Assembly: GCF_030164465.1 (NCBI RefSeq)
Contig: NZ_JASNJE010000008.1
Location: forward strand, 1 to 64,000
Source of the DNA: Sedimentitalea xiamensis
GTDB lineage: Bacteria > Pseudomonadota > Alphaproteobacteria > Rhodobacterales > Rhodobacteraceae
DNA length: 64,000 bases
Direction of reading: 5' to 3'
Made by a program: the position numbers and the translations under genes. Below the pieces are notes generated by a model. That model was not told the DNA's origin and did not search any database. It was given only the letters and a program-made list of their open reading frames with translations. This document shows positions 28,858-35,950 of this stretch, piece by piece. Position 1 is the first letter of the stretch. Each line of letters opens with the position of its first letter.

Positions 28858-29358
28858 ATGGCCCTTTCCGAGCAGTATCTGGAAGACGACATACACCCTA
28901 TCGACATCGTCGAGCACATCGCGTCGGATCACGACTGGGATTTCGACCGCATCGGCGACGATCAGATCGCCATGGCCGTCGAAGGCCAGTGGCGCACCTA
29001 TTCCATCACCCTGGCCTGGTCGGGTTTCGACGAAACCCTGCGCATGATCTGCACCTTCGAACTGGAGCCGCCCGAGGACAAGATGCCGGGGCTGTATCAG
29101 TTGATGAACGAAATGAACGATCAGTGCTGGGCGGGGGCCTTCACATACTGGGCGGAACAGAAGCTGATGGTCTACCGCTACGGGCTCGTCCTGGCGGGCG
29201 GCCAAATGGCGAGCCCGGAACAGATCGACACGCTGATCACCGCCGCGGTGGTCGGTGCGGAGCGGTATTATCCGGCGATCCAGCTGATGGTCTGGGGCAA
29301 CCGGACTCCGCGGGAAGCGATGCAGGTCGCCATTGCAGAGGCTTATGGACGCGCGTAA
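28858..29358 (+). CDS. YbjN-domain protein
   Basis: A 166-residue soluble protein. MALSEQYLEDDIHPIDIVE, VEGQWRTYSITLAWSG and the run LMNEMNDQCWAGAFTYW are the YbjN signature (DUF1790). The fold resembles type III secretion chaperones; molecular role is not established. It lies 35 bases upstream of proC and is probably co-transcribed. Confidence 0.85.
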   Translation: MALSEQYLEDDIHPIDIVEHIASDHDWDFDRIGDDQIAMAVEGQWRTYSITLAWSGFDETLRMICTFELEPPEDKMPGLYQLMNEMNDQCWAGAFTYWAEQKLMVYRYGLVLAGGQMASPEQIDTLITAAVVGAERYYPAIQLMVWGNRTPREAMQVAIAEAYGRA

Positions 29359-29393
29359 CCCTGTCCCCTGAACCAAAGCGGAGAGGGGAAAGC

Positions 29394-30209
29394 ATGGATC
29401 TGTCACGTATCGCCGACCGCGGCCTGGTGTTGCTGGGCTGCGGCAAGATGGGATCCGCCATGCTGGCCGGCTGGCTGGAACGCGGATTGCCGGCAAGTTC
29501 GGTCTGGGTGATCGATCCGAAACCTTCGGACTGGGTCAGGGCGCAGGGGGTGCATCTGAACGCGGCGCTGCCGGAGCGGCCGGCGATCGTGCTGGTGGCG
29601 GTGAAACCGCAGATGATGGGCGACGCCCTGCCGACCATCGCGGGTCTTGGCGGTGGCGGCACGCTTTTCGTTTCGATCGCCGCAGGCACGCCGATCGCGG
29701 AATTCGAACGGATTCTCGGATCCGCCACGCCGATCGTGCGGGCGATGCCCAACACTCCGGCGGCGGTCGGGCGCGGCATCAGCGCGCTGACCGGCAACGC
29801 CGCTGCGGGGGAGGAGGATCTGGATCTCGCTGATTCCCTGCTGTCTGCCGTCGGGCAGACGGTGCGGCTGGCCAGCGAGTCCCAGATCGATGCGGTAACG
29901 GGTGTCAGCGGCTCGGGTCCGGCCTATGTGTTCCTGCTGATCGAAACGCTGGCGGCGGCGGGAGAGGCGCAGGGCCTCGATGCCGACCTGGCGATGCAAC
30001 TCGCCAAGGCGACCGTCGCCGGCGCCGGGGCGCTGGCCGAGACGGCAGAGGACAGCCCCGCCCAGTTGCGGGTGAACGTGACCAGTCCGAATGGGACGAC
30101 CCAGGCCGCGCTGGAGGTGCTGATGGATGCCGATGCGGGCTTTCCGCCGCTCCTGCAAAGGGCCGTCGCTGCGGCAACGAACCGGTCCAGGGAACTGTCC
30201 CGTGGCTGA
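29394..30209 (+). CDS. proC: Pyrroline-5-carboxylate reductase
   Basis: A 271-residue enzyme that reduces pyrroline-5-carboxylate to proline with NAD(P)H. N-terminal LVLLGCGKMGSAMLAGWLE (Rossmann), VAVKPQMM, RAMPNTPAAVGRGISAL and the C-terminal signature VSGSGPAYVFLLIETLA with LRVNVTSPNGTTQAALEVL are all present. Normal length. GAGAGGGGAAAGC precedes the ATG. The stop overlaps the following GTG start by eight bases. Confidence 0.96.
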   Translation: MDLSRIADRGLVLLGCGKMGSAMLAGWLERGLPASSVWVIDPKPSDWVRAQGVHLNAALPERPAIVLVAVKPQMMGDALPTIAGLGGGGTLFVSIAAGTPIAEFERILGSATPIVRAMPNTPAAVGRGISALTGNAAAGEEDLDLADSLLSAVGQTVRLASESQIDAVTGVSGSGPAYVFLLIETLAAAGEAQGLDADLAMQLAKATVAGAGALAETAEDSPAQLRVNVTSPNGTTQAALEVLMDADAGFPPLLQRAVAAATNRSRELSRG

Positions 30210-30540
30210 GATCGGGTTTGACGACTTCCTGCGGGTCGATATTCGCGTCGGCGAGGTGGTGCGGGCCGAAACCTTTCCGGAGGCGCGCAAGCCGGCGATC
30301 AAACTGTGGATCGATTTCGGCGGCGAGATCGGCGAAAAGAAGACCTCGGCCCAGATCACCGTGCATTACGACCCCGAGACGCTGATCGGCAGGCAGGTTC
30401 TGGCGGTTGTCAATTTTCCGCCCCGCCAGATCGGCCGTTTCATGTCCGAGGTGCTGGTGCTGGGACTGCCGGACGAACATGGCGATATCGTCCTGATCGG
30501 CCCGGACGGTCCGGTGCCGAAAGGCGGGAGGATGCATTGA
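30202..30540 (+). CDS. tRNA-binding domain protein, CsaA-like
   Basis: A 112-residue OB-fold protein, from a GTG start at 30202. FDDFLRVDIRVGEVVRAE, then FPEARKPAIKLWIDFGGEIG, VNFPPRQIGRFMSEVLVLG are diagnostic of CsaA, a small tRNA-binding protein with reported secretion-chaperone activity in Bacillus. The size matches CsaA (about 110). It overlaps proC by eight bases and the next gene by one, so the three form a tightly coupled group. Confidence 0.9.
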   Translation: MAEIGFDDFLRVDIRVGEVVRAETFPEARKPAIKLWIDFGGEIGEKKTSAQITVHYDPETLIGRQVLAVVNFPPRQIGRFMSEVLVLGLPDEHGDIVLIGPDGPVPKGGRMH

Positions 30541-31490
30541 TGCGGCTTCTGATCACGCGCCCCATGCCGCCCGCCGTCGAGGAACGGGTCCGCGCCGCGT
30601 TCGACTGCGAGATCCGTCCGGAACAGAACCCGCTGGATCCGGCAGAGCTGCGCCGGGCCCTGCGCGACTTCGATATCGTGATGCCGACCCTGGGCGACCG
30701 GTTTTCCGCGGAGGTCTTTTCCGAGGTCCCGACCCCGCGCTGCGGGTTGCTGGCGAATTTCGGCGTCGGATACAACCATATCGATGCGCAGGCGGCCGGT
30801 CTGGCGGGGGTCGCGGTGACCAATACGCCCGGCGCCGTGACCGATGCCACCGCCGATATCGCCATGACGCTGATCCTGATGAGCGCGAGACGCGCCGGAG
30901 AAGGCGAAAGAATGGTGCGGGCGAGGAACTGGCCCGGCTGGCATCCGACGCAACTTCTCGGGATGCATATCACCGGCAAAACGGTCGGGATCGTCGGAAT
31001 GGGGCGCATCGGACAGGCCATTGCCCGGCGTTGCCATTTCGGTTTCGGAATGAGGGTGCGCTATCTGGCCAGAACGTCGAAAACGCTGGATTTCCCCGCC
31101 GAGGCGGCCACCGGTCTGGCGGACCTCGCCGCGTCGGTGGACGTGCTGGTGATCGCGGTTCCCGGCAGCGCGGAAACGCATCACCTGATCGGACAGGACG
31201 TGCTGGAAGCGATGCGGCCGACCGCGCATCTGGTCAATATCGCGCGCGGCGATGTCATCGACGAGGCGGCGCTGATCCGGTGCCTGAAAGCGGGCGCGAT
31301 CGCCGGGGCGGGGCTGGATGTCTACGAGTTCGAACCGCAGGTTCCGCAGGCGCTGATCGACCTGGAGAACGTGACCCTGCTTCCGCATCTCGGCACCGCG
31401 GCGCTGGATGTGCGCACCGGCATGGGGCATATGGCTCTGGACAATGCGGTCGCCTTTGCCGCCGGCGATCCGCTGCCCAATCCGGTCTAA
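30540..31490 (+). CDS. D-isomer-specific 2-hydroxyacid dehydrogenase
   Basis: A 316-residue NAD-dependent dehydrogenase of the glyoxylate/hydroxypyruvate reductase type. VGYNHIDAQAAGLAGVAVTN (substrate domain), the nucleotide motif VGIVGMGRIGQAIARR near 150, the catalytic Arg in NIARGDVIDEAAL near 233, and the catalytic His in LLPHLGTAALDVR are visible. Start ATG overlaps the CsaA-like stop (TGATG). The 3' end overlaps the convergent tdk by four bases. Confidence 0.92.
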   Translation: MRLLITRPMPPAVEERVRAAFDCEIRPEQNPLDPAELRRALRDFDIVMPTLGDRFSAEVFSEVPTPRCGLLANFGVGYNHIDAQAAGLAGVAVTNTPGAVTDATADIAMTLILMSARRAGEGERMVRARNWPGWHPTQLLGMHITGKTVGIVGMGRIGQAIARRCHFGFGMRVRYLARTSKTLDFPAEAATGLADLAASVDVLVIAVPGSAETHHLIGQDVLEAMRPTAHLVNIARGDVIDEAALIRCLKAGAIAGAGLDVYEFEPQVPQALIDLENVTLLPHLGTAALDVRTGMGHMALDNAVAFAAGDPLPNPV

Positions 31491-32080
31491 GCGACCGGAG
31501 CGCGGTCGCCCACCGCCTCGCGCCAGTGCCGCCGGCAAAGCGACAGGTAGGTGTCGTTCCCGCCGATCTGGACCTGCTCGCCTTGCAGGATCGCGCGGCC
31601 CTGATCGTCCTGGCGAATGACCATTGTCGCCTTGCGTCCGCACCGGCAGATAGTGCGCACTTCGCGCATCTCGTCGGCGATGGCCAGCAGTGCGGCCGAA
31701 CCGGGAAACAGCTCGCCCCGGAAATCGACCCGCAGCCCGTAGCACAGGACGGGGAGATTGAGATCGTCCACCACCCGCGCCAGTTGCCATACCTGTTCGG
31801 GGGTCAGGAACTGGGCTTCGTCCACGAAGACGCAGGAAATGGACCCCTGCGCCAGCCGCGCCCGGACCATCTCCGCCAGGTCGCTGCCGCCGTCGAAGAT
31901 GTCCGCGTCCGAGCCGATGCCGATGCGCGAGGCGATGCGCCCGGCGCCGGACCGGTCGTCGATGCGCGCGGTGAGCAGATAGGTCTCCATCCCATGTTCG
32001 CGGTAGTTGTGCGAAGCCTGCAGGAGCACCGTCGACTTGCCCGCGTTCATGGTCGAATAGTTGAAGAAAAGCTTGGCCAT
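31487..32080 (-). CDS. tdk: Thymidine kinase, type II (TK1-like)
   Basis: A 197-residue kinase that phosphorylates thymidine with ATP. P-loop STMNAGKST at residues 9-17, Walker B/catalytic Glu in FVDEAQFL, and zinc-lasso cysteines near CRCGRK and LCRRHW. Length is normal. It converges with and overlaps the 2-hydroxyacid dehydrogenase gene by four bases. Confidence 0.95.
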   Translation of the reverse strand: MAKLFFNYSTMNAGKSTVLLQASHNYREHGMETYLLTARIDDRSGAGRIASRIGIGSDADIFDGGSDLAEMVRARLAQGSISCVFVDEAQFLTPEQVWQLARVVDDLNLPVLCYGLRVDFRGELFPGSAALLAIADEMREVRTICRCGRKATMVIRQDDQGRAILQGEQVQIGGNDTYLSLCRRHWREAVGDRAPVA

Positions 32081-32148
32081 GCCCGTCGTTTAGGGTCTGG
32101 CGCCGCCCCTTGCAAGCGAGCCGTCGCCCGCAGGAAACGGAAACCGAT

Positions 32149-32176
32149 GGCAGCGGGCACGCACCCGCCCGCTGCC
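32149..32176. other. Inverted repeat in the tdk / HTH-gene divergent region
   Basis: A perfect 10-bp repeat, GGCAGCGGGC (32149-32158) and GCCCGCTGCC (32167-32176), spacer eight. It lies 68 bases upstream of tdk, in the 268-base region divergent with the HTH gene. No T run, so an operator or RNA hairpin is as likely as a terminator. Confidence 0.4.
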
Positions 32177-32348
32177 TGAGCACACTGGCCGCCAAGGCGG
32201 TCCGATACTGGCTACGTACCCCTTCCCGAAGAGGTATGGCGCAAACATGGCATCTGGACTAAGTTTTCGTAATGGGAAATGAAGGAACTCATTCCCCGTG
32301 CTGGCGCCCTTGCGGGTATCGAGTATCAGGCAGTCCGGAGACCCGAAA

Positions 32349-32807
32349 ATGGACAACTGTGGCAGCTATCTGAAAAAGCACACGGAATCGCTGGTCAAGG
32401 AGGTGGGGATCGAAACGGCCTGTTCCGTCACCGGCAAATCCAAGGCGACGCTGGGCCGGTATTATTCGGATCACGAGGAACATGCGGACCGGTTCATCCC
32501 CGTCGATGCGGTGGCCAAGCTGGAGGCTCTGTCCTCATATCCGCATGTCACCAGCGCCCTGGCCGAACTGAAAAACATCACGCTGTCCTATGACGGCCGC
32601 AAACCGAACGAACCGGACAGCGGCGGGGTCAATTCGGATGTGATCGCGCTGAGCCAGCGGTTCGCCATGCTGATGAGCGAATATCACCAGGCCATCGAAG
32701 ACGGGGTGATTTCCCTGAACGAGGCGAAGCGGCTCTTGCGGGAAACCGTCATGCTGCAACAGGTCCTGATCGACATGAAGCTGCATCTGGAAGCGGAGTG
32801 TTCGTGA
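32349..32807 (+). CDS. Helix-turn-helix protein, phage CII-like, function unknown
   Basis: A 152-residue protein from ATG 32349 (GGAG upstream). An N-terminal HTH-like segment, VKEVGIETACSVTGKSKATL, then GRYYSDHEEHADRFIPVDA resembles phage CII/Cox-type regulators that bind DNA as multimers. The C-terminal half is an amphipathic helix pair (LSQRFAMLMSEYHQAIEDG, LNEAKRLLRETVML) suited to oligomerisation. No other phage gene is nearby, so it may be a domesticated regulator. The family assignment is tentative. Confidence 0.55.
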   Translation: MDNCGSYLKKHTESLVKEVGIETACSVTGKSKATLGRYYSDHEEHADRFIPVDAVAKLEALSSYPHVTSALAELKNITLSYDGRKPNEPDSGGVNSDVIALSQRFAMLMSEYHQAIEDGVISLNEAKRLLRETVMLQQVLIDMKLHLEAECS

Positions 32808-32861
32808 CGGACGTTGCCAAAAGGAGCGCCTTCGGCGCACGCCATTGCTGATCCGCGGCTG

Positions 32862-33986
32862 TCAGCCGTGGCGCTGAACCAGCACCGATCCGACCGAGTA
32901 GCCGGCGCCGAAAGAGCAGATCAGCCCGAGGTCCTTGTCCTGCAGGTCGTTGGAATACCTGGAAAAAGCGATGATCGAACCGGCCGAGGAGGTGTTGGCG
33001 AAATCCTGCAGGATGTTGGGCTGCTCGCCGGGTTCGGGCGTCCGGCCGAGAACCTTGCGGCCGATGAAATCGTTCATCGCCTTGTTGGCCTGATGCAGCC
33101 AGAGGCGTTTCAGTTCGGACGCCTGCACCCCGTCGGCGGCGATGTGATCTGCGATATGGGCGCTGACCAGGGGCAGCACTTCCTTGAACACCTTGCGGCC
33201 GTTCTGCATGAACTGCATGTCGCGCCTGTCCTTGACTCCGTCAGGGCGGGAGCGGCGCAGGAAGCCGTTGTTGTTGCGGATGTTGTTGGAGAATTCCGTC
33301 GCGCAGCGCGTTGATCTTATTTCGAAATACGGCCCCTTCGCATCCTCCGCCCGTTCGATGATCGTGGCCGTTGCCACGTCTCCGAAGATGAAATGGCAGT
33401 CCCGGTCGCGCCATTCGAGATGGGCGGAACAGATCTCGGGGTCGACCACCAGAGCGGCGCGGACGGAGCCGGCGCGGATCATGTCGGCGGCGGCCTGGAT
33501 GCCGAAGGTGGCTGAGGAACAGGCGACGTTCATGTCAAAGGCAAACCCTTGACTACCAAGCAGGTTCTGGATCTCGATGGCGATGGCGGGATAGGCGCGT
33601 TCCATGTTGGAGGCGGCGCAGATCACGAGGTCGATGTCCTGCGCGTCGCGGCCGGCGGCGGCGAGCGCCTTCTGCGCCGCATCGACGCCCATTTCCGCCA
33701 TCAGGGAAGGTTCGTCATCGGAGCGTTGCCGCAACAGGGGATGCATCACTTTCGGGTCGAGAACGCCTGTCTTGTCAATGACATACCTTTGTTCGATGCC
33801 CGAGGCCTTGACGATGAAATCCTCGCTGGAATGCTCCTTCGCCTCGATCTTTCCGGCGGCGATCTCGGCGGCGTGTTCGGCATTGTAGAGATCGGCATAG
33901 GCGTTGAACGCCTCGACCAGCTCGGCATTTGTGATGACGTTCTCGGGGACGAAGACCCCGGTGCCGGTGATGGCGGGGATGTGCAT
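32862..33986 (-). CDS. Beta-ketoacyl-ACP synthase III-type enzyme
   Basis: A 374-residue thiolase-fold condensing enzyme. Catalytic residues are Cys156 (MNVACSSATFG), His298 (LWLHQANKAMN) and Asn331 (DFANTSSAGS), all intact. It is longer than housekeeping FabH (about 320), with an N-terminal extension after GVFVPENVITNAELVEAFN, so it may be a paralogue acting on a different acyl starter. Start 33986 is preferred because AGGAG lies six bases upstream, in place of an in-frame TTG. A triple direct repeat lies upstream (34063-34092). Confidence 0.87.
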   Translation of the reverse strand: MHIPAITGTGVFVPENVITNAELVEAFNAYADLYNAEHAAEIAAGKIEAKEHSSEDFIVKASGIEQRYVIDKTGVLDPKVMHPLLRQRSDDEPSLMAEMGVDAAQKALAAAGRDAQDIDLVICAASNMERAYPAIAIEIQNLLGSQGFAFDMNVACSSATFGIQAAADMIRAGSVRAALVVDPEICSAHLEWRDRDCHFIFGDVATATIIERAEDAKGPYFEIRSTRCATEFSNNIRNNNGFLRRSRPDGVKDRRDMQFMQNGRKVFKEVLPLVSAHIADHIAADGVQASELKRLWLHQANKAMNDFIGRKVLGRTPEPGEQPNILQDFANTSSAGSIIAFSRYSNDLQDKDLGLICSFGAGYSVGSVLVQRHG

Positions 33987-34062
33987 GACGGGCTCCTGCA
34001 AGGGTCAGAAGATGTGGACCCAAACCCGGCGCGAGGTCAAGTCAAAGCCGGGTGTGCCAGGC

Positions 34063-34092
34063 GTGCATACCGCGTGCATACGCCGTGCAGAC
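34063..34092. repeat. Three direct 8-bp repeats at 11-bp period
   Basis: GTGCATAC at 34063-34070, GTGCATAC at 34074-34081 and GTGCAGAC at 34085-34092. The 11-bp spacing puts all three on one DNA face. They lie between the divergent KAS III gene (start 33986) and BrnA-like gene (start 34161), a position expected for an operator. Confidence 0.55.
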
Positions 34093-34160
34093 CGGTGGTG
34101 CAGCCGGTTGTTAACCGATTGGCGGCAGGATTGCCCCGGTTCCAAAGCAGGGAGACCGGG

Positions 34161-34568
34161 ATGACGCAGACCGTGGGCGGCAAGCCGAAACGCACCAGAC
34201 GCGAAGCCGAAAATATCTATTACGTCAACGAGGCGTTGCAGCGGCTGGAATACGATCTGCACACGCATCTCAACCATATGCGGCGCATCCCTCTGGAGTG
34301 GGAACAGATCTATACCGACCGCAGCTATCACAAGACGCGGATCACCATGCGGGTGGACCAGGACGTGCTGAAGTTCTTTCGCTCGCTTGGGCCGGGGTAT
34401 CAGCCGCGGATGAACGACGTGCTGCGCGCCTTCATGCATGCCAAGCTGGCCGGGCTGATCGGGGGCGGCGAAACGATGACCGAATACCGCGAGAACCGCT
34501 GGGCCGACCGGAACCGGCCCCAGTTCGGGGATGTGGAGAAACAGATGGGCGCCCGGCGCGGCGGCTGA
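34161..34568 (+). CDS. BrnA antitoxin-like DUF4415 protein
   Basis: A 135-residue protein. The central part, ITMRVDQDVLKFFRSLGPGY, then QPRMNDVLRAFMHAKL, fits the ribbon-helix-helix fold of BrnA/DUF4415 antitoxins. About 55 residues precede it, longer than usual. No BrnT-type toxin gene lies upstream, where it is normally found, so the protein may act as a stand-alone DNA-binding regulator. AGGGAG precedes the ATG. It converges with the ParB-like gene, six bases apart. Confidence 0.72.
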   Translation: MTQTVGGKPKRTRREAENIYYVNEALQRLEYDLHTHLNHMRRIPLEWEQIYTDRSYHKTRITMRVDQDVLKFFRSLGPGYQPRMNDVLRAFMHAKLAGLIGGGETMTEYRENRWADRNRPQFGDVEKQMGARRGG

Positions 34569-34574
34569 CGGCGG

Positions 34575-34823
34575 TCAGTGCAGCCGGGCATGCACGAGAT
34601 AGGCCGTGACCGAGCTTTCCCCGAGGGCGCGCAGGGCTTCGAGCCGGTGCAGCCCCTCGACGAGAATGAACCCGGCGCCTTCGCTGCGGACCCGGATCGG
34701 CGTGGTCTGGCCATTGTCGATCATGTCCTCGGCGATCTGCTGCACCTTGGCCGCATCCAGCGTCCGCGCCCGCTTCGCGGGCACCCGGATGTCGGTGAGG
34801 GCGATGGACCGTTTTTCGAGCAT
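34575..34823 (-). CDS. Short ParB/sulfiredoxin-fold domain protein
   Basis: An 82-residue protein (start ATG 34823) consisting only of a ParB N-terminal-like domain. IALTDIRVPAKRARTLDAAK, then IAEDMIDNGQTTPIRVR and GFILVEGLHRLEALRALGE correspond to ParB boxes I and II, with GLHRLEA in place of the usual GERRxxA. No HTH DNA-binding part follows, so it is not a plasmid or chromosome partition ParB. Possibly a stand-alone nucleotide-binding or nuclease-like domain. The ribosome-binding site is weak. Confidence 0.65.
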   Translation of the reverse strand: MLEKRSIALTDIRVPAKRARTLDAAKVQQIAEDMIDNGQTTPIRVRSEGAGFILVEGLHRLEALRALGESSVTAYLVHARLH

Positions 34824-35063
34824 GCGCGAGCATGGCGCGATTCCGGAAGTTTGACCAGCGGAATGGCGGTTGATGCGGGCGCGGATGCGGACCGCCCGGT
34901 ATCCGCGCGATGTTGCAACCCTTGCCGGGCGTGATGGATCGGGCGGCCATTCGCGGTTCGGCGCGGACGGGAACTGGTTCTGCGCCGGCGCAATGCGTGG
35001 CCCTGTGGACGCCGGTTTTCCGGGGAGGGCCGAAGCTGGATTCATGGTGGAGCGTTGTGCGGC

Positions 35064-35732
35064 TTAGCCGGAGTCCGCCTGCGTCAGGGGGCTTTCGACG
35101 GGCGGCGGCGCGACATCGAGGACGCCGAGTTCGTCCAGACCTCCGAGGATGGAATCCACCGCGATGGTCGCCAGCACGATTCCCATTACCCGGCTGATGA
35201 TGCTGGCGCCGGTGTTTCCGATGACCTTGTTGACGGCGCTTGCGGCCAGCAGGAGAAGCAGCGTCAGGAGCAGGACGATCATCAGCAGGCCGGCCGTGAT
35301 CGCCTGCTCGGCAACCGACTCCGTGTGGTTGTCGGTCAGGATCACGATGGCCAGCATCGCCCCCGGCGAGGCGATGGACGGCATGGCGAGCGGGAACACC
35401 GCGCCGGCCAGGTGATCGCGCCCCGCTTCTTCGATCTCGCGCGCGGGCTTGGATTCTCCGAAAACCATGGTCATCGCGAAGAGGAACAGGATGACGCCGC
35501 CGGCGATCTGGAACGATCCGAACCGCAGGCCGAGGGTTTCCAGCAGGAGCTGTCCGCCGACGAGGAAGGCGAGCAGGACCAGCGCGGAGATCGCCACGGC
35601 GCGAATCGCGAAGCGGCGATGCAGTTTTCGTGGAACGCCCTGAACGGCGAAAAGATACACGGGGATCGATCCGACCGGATCGATCACGACGAACAGGGTC
35701 ACAAGCTCTTTCGTGAGTGCGGCCCAGTCCAT
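35064..35732 (-). CDS. MarC-family integral membrane protein
   Basis: A 222-residue protein with six membrane helices. It begins with LVTLFVVIDPVGSIPVYLFA, the MarC signature, and contains PLAMPSIASPGAMLAIVILT, then TLLLLLAASAVNKVIG and ISRVMGIVLATIAVDSILGG. MarC proteins were once thought to be antibiotic-resistance factors, but their role remains unknown. It stands alone on the minus strand upstream of carB. Confidence 0.9.
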   Translation of the reverse strand: MDWAALTKELVTLFVVIDPVGSIPVYLFAVQGVPRKLHRRFAIRAVAISALVLLAFLVGGQLLLETLGLRFGSFQIAGGVILFLFAMTMVFGESKPAREIEEAGRDHLAGAVFPLAMPSIASPGAMLAIVILTDNHTESVAEQAITAGLLMIVLLLTLLLLLAASAVNKVIGNTGASIISRVMGIVLATIAVDSILGGLDELGVLDVAPPPVESPLTQADSG

Positions 35733-35950
35733 GATATGTGTGCCTTCCTGCTGATCTGTCGGTGCGTCCCGCGCCCGATACCGCTGAGCGCAGGAGGGAC
35801 GGGTTTTGTGACTAAGCCCCTGATACTGCGAACCTTCGCGATTCTGAACCTCCTATTTCCGCCTGCGCCGCCGAAACGCGACGCCGGTGCTGCCAGACGC
35901 CGGCGGGCCGGGTGCGCATCCGGGCGGATTGCGGCCCGGTCCCGAAGGTC

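Noticed and set aside
34575..34823. Chromosome-partitioning ParB gene
   Set aside because: Only the N-terminal ParB-like fold is present; there is no HTH or dimerisation domain and no parA or parS.
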